This document shows positions 1 through 7,240 of a DNA stretch of 10,313 nucleotides, piece by piece. Within the stretch, counting starts at the first letter, position 1; every line of letters starts with the position of its first letter. This stretch comes from Actinomortierella ambigua (taxonomy: Eukaryota; Mortierellomycota; Mortierellomycetes; Mortierellales; Mortierellaceae). Location of the stretch: contig JAAAJB010000864.1 in NCBI GenBank assembly GCA_016098155.1, positions 1 through 10,313 of the forward strand. Direction: 5' to 3'. The notes beneath the pieces were generated by a model, which saw nothing but the letters and a program-made list of their open reading frames with translations, was not told the DNA's origin and did not search any database. The translations under genes and the position numbers were made by a program.

Positions 1-3000
1 TGGAGCCAGGATCCTAAAGATCGGCCAGACGCAAGTGAGGTCACGCAGATGCATGCCGAGCCGACCGCAGAACATGACGATGGTGTAGGCACATTTGATA
101 TTAGCTTTGACGAATCCGATTCGGCGAATGGTCAAGGTGGGCACGGTGACAACCAAGACGCCACGAACACAGCCACACACAGCGGGACCACCGACCACTA
201 TGTTGGTCGGTTGCCATCGACAGATGGTGATGATGTGATGGCACATATGTGCGAGGCGGCGATGCAAGGAAGTGCCGAGGGACAGCTCTTCCTCGGATGG
301 ATCTACGACCATGGTCGCGGTGTCGACAAGAGTGACAAAGATGCCTTTTGGTGGTATCGCCATGCGGCTTCGCAGAGGCTTGTGGTAGCGCAGCTCCGTG
401 TTGCCAAAATGTATCTCAAAGGCCAAGGTGTCGATAAGAGCGATGGGAAGGCAGCCAGATGGTATCTGCGAGCTGCAAAAGGGGGTAGTGCCGAGGCCCA
501 ATATCAGATTGGCAGCATGCATGCGGATGGTCGTGGTGTCCGGTGGGACCTGAGCGAGGCATCGAGGTGGTACCACAGCGCAGCGAATCAAGGACATAGT
601 GTCGCACAGTATGAACTGTGGCAATGGTACTCTCTTGGTCGAGTTGTGGAACAAAACGATGACAAGGCACGCATGTGGTTTGCCAAGGCAGTAGAACAAA
701 AAAATTTGGAGGAGCTGCATACCCTCGGGATGATGTTCTACGATAGAGGAGATGTTGGGGCCAACGATATCCTGGCGATAAGGTGCTTCACCGACGCGGC
801 CGAACAAGGCGATATCTCGTCACAAAAGCACCTTGGTTGGATGTACCACCAGGGCCTAGGTGTGAAACAAAGCACTGCCGAGGCAGTGAAGTGGTTCACT
901 AAGGCAGCCGAGCAAGGGGACCAGGCAGCCCAACTCGACCTTGGCTTTCTGTGCATCGAAGGACAAGGAATTGAGCACAGCGATGAGGAGGCAGTCAAGT
1001 GGTTGACCTTGGCAACAGAACAAGGGGTTCCTCCGGGGCCAAGGTATTTTGGTCTGAAGGCAGATCAGGCGCTGTGGATCGACAAATCAGATCATTTTAG
1101 AATATTTTACTCATACCGTGTTTCGTCACGGCAGAGATACAATGGTCTGAAGCCTGAGACGGTCCAGTGGCTCACCAAAGCAGCAGAGCGAGGCATCGAG
1201 GCAGCTCAATTCTACCTTGGCTGGATGTACCAGAATGGACAAGGCGTTGAAAAGAGCGATGCCGTAGCCGTTGAATGGTACACCAAGGCAGCAGAGCAAG
1301 GTCATGGCCCATCACAAAACCATCTTGGCGAGATGTATGATAAAGGACAAGGAGTTGAGCGGAGTCCTGCCGATGCGTTCGAACAGTACACCAACGCAGC
1401 AGAACAAGGGATCCAGGCGGCGCAATTCAGCCTCGGCTGTATGTTCAAAGAGGGACGAGGAGTTGATCAGAGCCACGACAATGCAATCAATCGGTTCAAG
1501 ATTGCTGCAGAGCAAGGTTACGCCCCTGCGCAAGATTACCTAGGGTGGATGTACCAGAATGGAGAAGGGGTCGAGCGAAGCATTGAATCTGCAGTGCAAT
1601 GGTACACTGACGCCGCTAGGCAAGGGCATGGCACAGCACAGTATAGCCTTGGAATGATGTTCCTGCAAGGACATGGAGTCGATCAGAACGATGTCGAGGC
1701 AGCCAAGTGGTTCACGAAAGCAGCAGACCAAGGGATTCAGGCAGCTCAGTTTTACCTTGGCGAGATGTATGAAGAAGGAAGGGGCGTTGAAAAGAGCTCT
1801 TCCGAGGCGTGCCGTAACTACGAGCAGGCGGTGGATTATGAAGCTCCGCCTGGGCGTATCAGCCATAGGCAGACGCGAGGACGTAGTCGAGAAATCCAAC
1901 TGAGCGATGTCGAGATGGTCAAGTGGCTCACCAAGGCTGCAGAGCGAGGTGTTAAACATGCACAGTTCAACCTCGGTGGCATGTACAAAGAAGGGCGAGG
2001 AGTTGAGCAGAGCGATGACGATGCCGCCAAGTGGCTCACCAAAGGGGCAGAACATTGGGATATGGATGGGATAATCGTCGTGACTCCGACCTTTAAGCTG
2101 GCCGAGTGGTTGATCTACGCAGCAGAACAGGGGATCATGGTAGCGCAGTACTATGTTGGCAGGATGTACGGACATGGAAAAGTATTTATTAAGAGCGACA
2201 CAGAGGCGATCAAGTGGTACACCATGGCGGCAGGGCAAGGTCATGTTAAGGCTCAAAGAATTCTTGGTCTAATGTATAACGGGTGGCAGGGTATCGAGCC
2301 GAATAGCGTCGAGGCGGTCAAGTGGCTAGAAAAAGCAGCCGAGCAAGGGGATGCATTGTCGCAAAGCGCCCTTGGTTGGATGTATACGAAAGGAAGAGGA
2401 GTCGAGAAGAGCGACACCGAGGCGATCAAGTGGTTTACTCAAGCAGCGGAACAAAATCACGTCGAGGCACAAAAGTGCCTTGGTTTGATGTATGAGACAG
2501 GGCAAGGGGTCGAACAGAGCAGCATCCAGGCGGTCGAGTGGTTCAGCAAAGCGGCAGAGAATGGGGATGCAGAGGCACGAGGCATCGTTGGTTGGATGTA
2601 CAAGAATGGAAGAGGGGTTGATCAAAGCGACACCGAGGCGATCAAATGTTACACCAAGGCAGCTAAGCGTGGTGTAGCCAGTGCGCAAGTGGCCCTTGCT
2701 TGGATGTACGATGAGGGGCGAGGTGTCGATCAGAGCAGCATCGACGCAGGTGTAGGCAAAGGAATTGATCAGAGCGATCGCTTAGCTCTCCTATGGTATG
2801 ATCGTAGCGCAGCCCAGCTTGATCCTAATGGGCTGTTCAAACTCGCCTCGATGTATGAGCTAGGTTTCGAGGTGAATAATGATGGCGATGAGGCTCTTCG
2901 TTTGTTCCGTGAGGCTGTCAGCAAAGGAGAGCCGAATGCACACTTTCACATTGAATGGTTGACTAGCCCCGAGTACCTTGGCAGACGAGCGATCACCAAA

Positions 3001-3450
3001 CTCTCAGATGCTGTATTGTTGTATCGCCAAGAGGCCTGCCAAGGATATGCCGCAGTCCAGTACAACCTTGGTCGTATGTACGAGAGGGGTCGAGGGGTTG
3101 TGAAGAATGTCCAAGAGGCGGTTGTGTGGTTCAGGAAGGCAGCTGCTCAAGGGCACACGGACGCCGAGGACCGGTTGGAGTTCCTTCTGAAGGGCGAGAC
3201 AAACAGCCGAGTTCGTTTCTCGCGCTTTTATGCTAAGGCTATGGGTCTATCAGGATCGTTCAACAATTTCAATTCAGAGGAAGCATGTTCACCTTCCGAA
3301 GTCATTTTCGTTGGTCATGAGAAGGCACCTGGGGAAGGGGAGAATCATCATAGTTATCTCGAGGCAACTAGGCGTGACCGATGGTCCATAACGGAGAAAA
3401 TGCTGGACATAGCGGAGGTTGTACGGGAGTTGGATCTGGATGAGGAGTAG
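1..3450 (+). CDS. Kinase-Sel1 repeat protein, gene A (5' truncated by window edge)
   Basis: The reading frame is open from base 1, so the gene begins upstream. The first 16 codons are the end of a protein kinase domain (a WSQDPKDRPDASE segment, matching subdomain XI with its conserved Arg), as seen at the same place in the two other kinases here. An acidic, Gly/Thr/Asp-rich linker follows to about base 235. After it come about 23 Sel1-like repeats (consensus AAQ..LG.MY..GRGVE.SD.EAVKWYTKAAEQG), then a unique tail of about 90 residues ending in acidic residues and TAG at 3448-3450. SLRs form TPR-like alpha-solenoids that usually scaffold protein complexes; kinase plus SLR suggests a signalling protein whose solenoid binds the partner or ligand. 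No signal peptide or membrane segment is visible in this part. At least four repeats carry insertions or deletions. The ATG at 49 is internal, not the start. The family call is firm; the biological role is unknown. Confidence 0.9.
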   Translation, partial: WSQDPKDRPDASEVTQMHAEPTAEHDDGVGTFDISFDESDSANGQGGHGDNQDATNTATHSGTTDHYVGRLPSTDGDDVMAHMCEAAMQGSAEGQLFLGWIYDHGRGVDKSDKDAFWWYRHAASQRLVVAQLRVAKMYLKGQGVDKSDGKAARWYLRAAKGGSAEAQYQIGSMHADGRGVRWDLSEASRWYHSAANQGHSVAQYELWQWYSLGRVVEQNDDKARMWFAKAVEQKNLEELHTLGMMFYDRGDVGANDILAIRCFTDAAEQGDISSQKHLGWMYHQGLGVKQSTAEAVKWFTKAAEQGDQAAQLDLGFLCIEGQGIEHSDEEAVKWLTLATEQGVPPGPRYFGLKADQALWIDKSDHFRIFYSYRVSSRQRYNGLKPETVQWLTKAAERGIEAAQFYLGWMYQNGQGVEKSDAVAVEWYTKAAEQGHGPSQNHLGEMYDKGQGVERSPADAFEQYTNAAEQGIQAAQFSLGCMFKEGRGVDQSHDNAINRFKIAAEQGYAPAQDYLGWMYQNGEGVERSIESAVQWYTDAARQGHGTAQYSLGMMFLQGHGVDQNDVEAAKWFTKAADQGIQAAQFYLGEMYEEGRGVEKSSSEACRNYEQAVDYEAPPGRISHRQTRGRSREIQLSDVEMVKWLTKAAERGVKHAQFNLGGMYKEGRGVEQSDDDAAKWLTKGAEHWDMDGIIVVTPTFKLAEWLIYAAEQGIMVAQYYVGRMYGHGKVFIKSDTEAIKWYTMAAGQGHVKAQRILGLMYNGWQGIEPNSVEAVKWLEKAAEQGDALSQSALGWMYTKGRGVEKSDTEAIKWFTQAAEQNHVEAQKCLGLMYETGQGVEQSSIQAVEWFSKAAENGDAEARGIVGWMYKNGRGVDQSDTEAIKCYTKAAKRGVASAQVALAWMYDEGRGVDQSSIDAGVGKGIDQSDRLALLWYDRSAAQLDPNGLFKLASMYELGFEVNNDGDEALRLFREAVSKGEPNAHFHIEWLTSPEYLGRRAITKLSDAVLLYRQEACQGYAAVQYNLGRMYERGRGVVKNVQEAVVWFRKAAAQGHTDAEDRLEFLLKGETNSRVRFSRFYAKAMGLSGSFNNFNSEEACSPSEVIFVGHEKAPGEGENHHSYLEATRRDRWSITEKMLDIAEVVRELDLDEE
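280..3190 (+). repeat. Sel1-like repeat tract of gene A, about 23 units with 108-bp period
   Basis: Counting from the AQ-containing helix A, I find about 23 units, most of them exactly 36 residues. Irregular units are: one followed by an extra 31-residue block (about 1060-1152); one with a basic Arg-rich insert (about 1825-1905); one with an insert around 2056-2110; one shortened and fused near 2730-2770; and one diverged near 2940-3010. The first four units correspond one-to-one with the first four of gene B. Later units do not line up simply, which fits repeat gain and loss by unequal recombination. Confidence 0.88.
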
Positions 3451-3511
3451 TGCGTAGTTTCCTTTACCAATAACATCGTATTTCGTTGCAACGATGATTG
3501 TTTTTTTTCGC

Positions 3512-3727
3512 TTACATGTAGAGTTTCCTCACTACCATCAAATCCATACAGTTGCCGGAGTCGATTGGAGCCATGCCAATGTGCCCGTTGAAGTAATCCT
3601 CGTCGATGGCGGGGTCGAGTAGGACTTGTGGCATTGTCACAGAAAAGTCATCGGCCAACGCATCGAAGGATATGGTTGATCTTGTGAAGTATCTCTTGAA
3701 TGTCAACTTCCAACTTCCAACTTCCAA
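3512..3727 (-). other. Small minus-strand ORF, 71 codons, unassigned; possible gene relic
   Basis: The frame is open from the ATG at 3725-3727 to a TAA just beyond the last Met codon. Its middle (residues about 17-33) reads like an alpha-helical, winged-helix-like segment, and its composition is more protein-like than the neighbouring chance ORFs. The first residues come from the 7-bp repeat, so the ATG is probably not an original start. I do not recognise the family. A chance ORF is a serious alternative. Confidence 0.15.
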
Positions 3728-3728
3728 C
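3704..3728. repeat. Short tandem repeat, CAACTTC x 3 plus partial unit
   Basis: Three perfect head-to-tail copies of the heptamer CAACTTC are followed by CAAC. It lies in the intergenic region, inside the start of the small minus-strand ORF. It is probably a microsatellite-type slippage product with no evident function. Confidence 0.85.
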
Positions 3729-4312
3729 CTTGAATTTGGGGAAAATTTGAAATTTTATATAGTGGAAGAGGCTACGTCTGGAGAAACTTCACTTGCACAA
3801 TTGGATTTGATGGAAAAGATCTACGAAGCACTGTTCAAAATGATGAGTGGTAAAGCACCCACATCATTGATGTGACCATGCAAAAGTGGTACCATCGAGA
3901 CCTTATCCTGCAGGAATTTTCGGCCCAGCGCTACTTTCCAAACAATCGTAAATCCTTGCGGAGATACACATGCTCAGTGTACTAGCAAACACGCTGGAGG
4001 TGAAGAGCTGTCTAAAACAGACTACGAGCGTACTCTCATGGCTGGACATGGGTGGACACGAGGCCGCGAAACTATGCCATATAGAAGGAATAGGGTTTTT
4101 GATTTTCACCCTTCAGTTCGTAGGCTAGTTTGGTACGCTGGTAACCCGACGACAGCAAGCTGATCTAGGTGGGATACATGCTTGGCTGGCGCGCCCACGA
4201 ATAAGACAGCTTGTTGGGGATGAAGTGGGGAAGAGCCACAGAGCCTGGCTTAAGACGACACATTGCAGAACTATCGCCATCAACTAGAGGGCGAAAGGAT
4301 GGTGTAACCACG

Positions 4313-4372
4313 CGTGACGTTGGCAAAACCACATGAGCCTCTGCCATCGGCTCTCTCATTTTCATCATCTCG
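4313..4372 (+). promoter_or_regulatory. Conserved upstream promoter block of gene B with TGACGT motif
   Basis: About 60 bp, starting CGTGACGTT and ending CATCATCTCG, match the block at 9971-10030 upstream of gene D at roughly 50 of 60 positions by eye, with shared sub-blocks GTGACGTT, GCAAAAC, GCCATCGG and CTCTCATT. TGACGT is the half-site of CRE/ATF-type bZIP factors. The motif lies about 98-103 bp before the ATG in both genes. Below it is a C/T-rich stretch up to the start codon, common in fungal core promoters. Conservation in non-coding DNA between diverged paralogues suggests a shared promoter; binding by a bZIP protein is inference. Confidence 0.6.
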
Positions 4373-4417
4373 CATCGCCTTCTCCATTTTCCATTCATTC
4401 CATCCACTCTAGGCTCA

Positions 4418-7240
4418 ATGGATCACGTTCGAGCGAAACCTTTACTCACGGTAAGGAGAAACCTCGGTCTTCACATCTGCGTTGGAAAAAAGAGTTAATT
4501 AATAAGAATTACTCACTATCCACTTCTGCTCTTGGTAAACGATCCGTAGCACAATCTACTGGTTCTGGGAAAGCTACTCGGCTCAGGCACTTTTGGCTCT
4601 GTCCATGAGGCTCGATGGGGAAACCAACCATGTGCGGCCAAGACCTTCTTTTGCAGTCAGTCCGACTTTCATCTACAGTCCATCCAGAAGGAGATCTCGG
4701 TCCTCAAGAGGCTCCGCTTCCGCCACATCATCCAGTTCTACCGAGCACACCAAGAAGACGGTCGCACTTTCCTCATCATGGAACTAGCCGAGAACGGGAG
4801 TCTTTCCCATGCCATTGCCAAAGGAAACCTCGGCCGCGATGACTGGCCAACCAAAATTCGGCTCACGAATGAGATTGCCCGCGGTCTTGCCTTCATCCAT
4901 CAAGAGGGCGTCCTCCACCGTGACCTCAAGAGCGGGAATGTGCTCCTGACCAGGTACATGGAGATCAAGCTGGCCGACTTTGGACTGGCCAAGATCCGGT
5001 CGACGATGAGCAACGCCTCCATGACCAGTGGATCTACAGCTGAGGCTGCAGGGACGATCCGATGGATGGCGCCGGAGCTCTTGTTTGTTAAATTACCAAA
5101 ATATTCGACGAAGTCGGACGTGTTTGCCTTGGGCGTGATAATGTGGGAGATGGCAGCCAATTCTATTAGACCATTTAAAACCCTACAAGACGGTTCACTG
5201 GTCGCTCTGGCGGTTCACCGAGGAGAGCGCGAGATCTTGCCAGACGATACTCCGGCCGAATACCGCGACTTGGTAGAGTGCTGTTGGCACGAGGATCGCA
5301 ACCTGCGACCAGAAGCCAAGGATATTGTTCTGGGGCACGATGAGCCGACGGAGACAGGCACTGGAGATGAGGAGATTAGCACGCTTGATCTCACCTTCAG
5401 CACCACCGGCGGGGCACACATCTTGAAAGTCCATGACGGCGATGGAAGCACCATTGGACAGCACACAGATAATGCGAACCATGACGAGTATGCTGGCCGA
5501 TTTCCGGAGACTGACGATGATGTGGTGGCTCATTTATGCATAGCTGCCAGACGAGGGGGCGTCGATGCACAGTTGGTTCTCGGATGGATCTACGATCATG
5601 GCCGAGATGTTGTCGAAAAAAGTGAGCAGAGCGCCTTCTGGTGGTATCACCGAGCAGCTTCGCAAGGGTCGGTGGTGGCGCAGGTCCGTGTCGCGAGGAT
5701 GTACGAGCTAGGCAGAGGTGTTGATGGGAGTGATGAGAAGGCGGCCGAGTGGTATCTACACGCCGCCCGTGGAGGGAACGTCGAAGCACAGTATCAGATT
5801 AGCATGATGTACACCTATGGTCAAGGTGTCAAGCAGGATGACGGAGAGGCGGCTCGATGGTGCCTCAGTGCAGCGAACCAAGGAAATTGTGATGCACAAC
5901 TCACACTTTCAGAGTGGTACTCCCTTGGCCGCGGAGTGATGCAGAGCGATGTTGAGGCAGTAAGGTGGCTCACCCAGGCAGCAGAGCAAGGAAATATGCC
6001 AGCCCAACTCCGTGTCGGAATGTTGTACTGGAACGGACAAGGGGTTGAGGCGAGCGACATCAAGGCTGTCGAGTGGCTCACTAAGGCGGCAATTCAAGGG
6101 AGTGTCGATGCACAGCACAACCTTGGATTGATTTACGAGCAAGGACGAGATGCTGATCAGAACGATGTCGAGGCGTTCAAATGGTTCAAGATGGCCGCAG
6201 ACCAAGGGTATGTAGAAGCGCAATTTCTTGTTGGGCAGAGGTACGTCGAGGGGCGAGGAGTCGAGCATAGTTACGCCGAGGCAAAGGGATGGTTCAGCAA
6301 GGCAGCGAACCAAGGCAATGCAGATGCACAACGCAGCCTTGGGGTGATGTACGAACAAGGACAAGGAGTCGAGCAGAGTGATGTCAAAGCGGCCCACTGG
6401 TACCGCAAGGTAGCATGGCAAGGGGACATAGCGGTTCAAACGCACGTTGGGCTGATGTATCTCGAAGGACGAGGAGTTAAGCAGAATGATGTCTACGCAA
6501 TCAAGTGGTTCACTAAGGCAGCAGACCAAGGAGATGCTGAGGCACAGTCTCACCTAGGACTGATGTACCTCAAGGGACGAGGGGTAGAGAAGAACGATGA
6601 CGACGCAGCCAAGTGGTTCACCCTTGGAGCAGAGCGAGGCTCTGTGAGGGCGCAGCTCACGCTTGGGATTTTGTACTTGCACGGACATGGTGTCGAGCAG
6701 AGCAATATCGAGGCAGTCAAGTGGCTTACCGAGGCAGCGGAGCAAGGGTGTGGTACAGCACAAACTCACTTAGCATTGATGTATCTCGAGGGAACAGGAG
6801 TTGAGCAGAATGATTTCTACGCAGTCAAGTGGCTTACCCTTGTAGCAGAGCAAGGCTCTGCGGGGGCACAGCTAACTCTTGCGCTATTGTACCTTCAAGG
6901 ACGTGTTGTTATTAATAAAGGGAACGACATCGAGGCAGTCAAATGGCTTACCAAGGCGGCGCAGCAAGGGTGTGATATAGCACAATCTCTCCTTCAGCAG
7001 TCAGATCTTGGTGACCGAGGTCTTGAGCAGACTGCTTTTGACCTGGCATTTAAGCTCATCATGGAGGAAACACAAGGGTTGATGAAATATCATTCCAGCA
7101 TTGCGCTTTCGCACCGTCCGCGGCAAGAGTGCTATTTTCAGTCAAAACCATCACTTACAGTAAGGAGGAAACCAGGCCGAGACGACCACATCTGTACCAG
7201 ATGTACGAATTTTGTACTCACTAATCCATATTCTTCCTGA
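4418..7240 (+). CDS. Gene B alternative product: kinase-Sel1 repeat protein with intron 2 retained
   Basis: If the 93-bp intron at 7160-7252 is not removed, the frame continues 26 codons into it and ends at TGA 7238-7240. This gives an ordinary kinase-SLR protein of 907 residues, the same architecture as gene A. The last residues (VRRKPGRDD...) are translated intron and have no family match. This could be a minor isoform, or the main product if the donor at 7160 is no longer used. RNA evidence would decide between this and the fused form. Confidence 0.4.

Larger units (their letters stand above)
3451..4312. other. Intergenic region between genes A and B
   Basis: This stretch of about 860 bp has no convincing gene. 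It begins with the 3' flank of gene A, where a run of eight T's lies near 3501-3508 and there is no canonical AATAAA signal. A minus-strand ORF of 71 codons (3512-3727) holds a short protein-like stretch (STISFDALADDFSV) that I cannot assign; it could be the relic of an unrelated gene. An overlapping plus-strand ORF (3606-3875) shows no recognisable motif. From about 3880 to 4312 I see nothing but short chance ORFs. No kinase or SLR homology is visible here. Confidence 0.6.

Noticed and set aside
1540..2256. Long minus-strand ORFs antiparallel to the SLR arrays (also 5909-6553 and others)
   Set aside because: They are Leu/Cys/His-rich and periodic, as expected from reading a 108-bp coding repeat on the opposite strand. 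They match no family and mirror the SLR units.
280..3190. Regular 108-bp periodicity as a CRISPR or non-coding satellite array
   Set aside because: Units are imperfect, keep the reading frame, and encode the SLR consensus; there are no spacers.
4333..4608. Plus-strand ORF starting in the gene B promoter
   Set aside because: It is Ser/His-rich and in a different frame from the kinase. Its ATG is not conserved in the matching gene D promoter, and it runs through the intron. Treated as chance.
4778..4780. ATG used as start of gene B
   Set aside because: It lies at the kinase hinge region (MELAEN). Starting here would remove the glycine loop, the ATP-binding Lys and the helix-C Glu, all of which are encoded in frame upstream from 4550.
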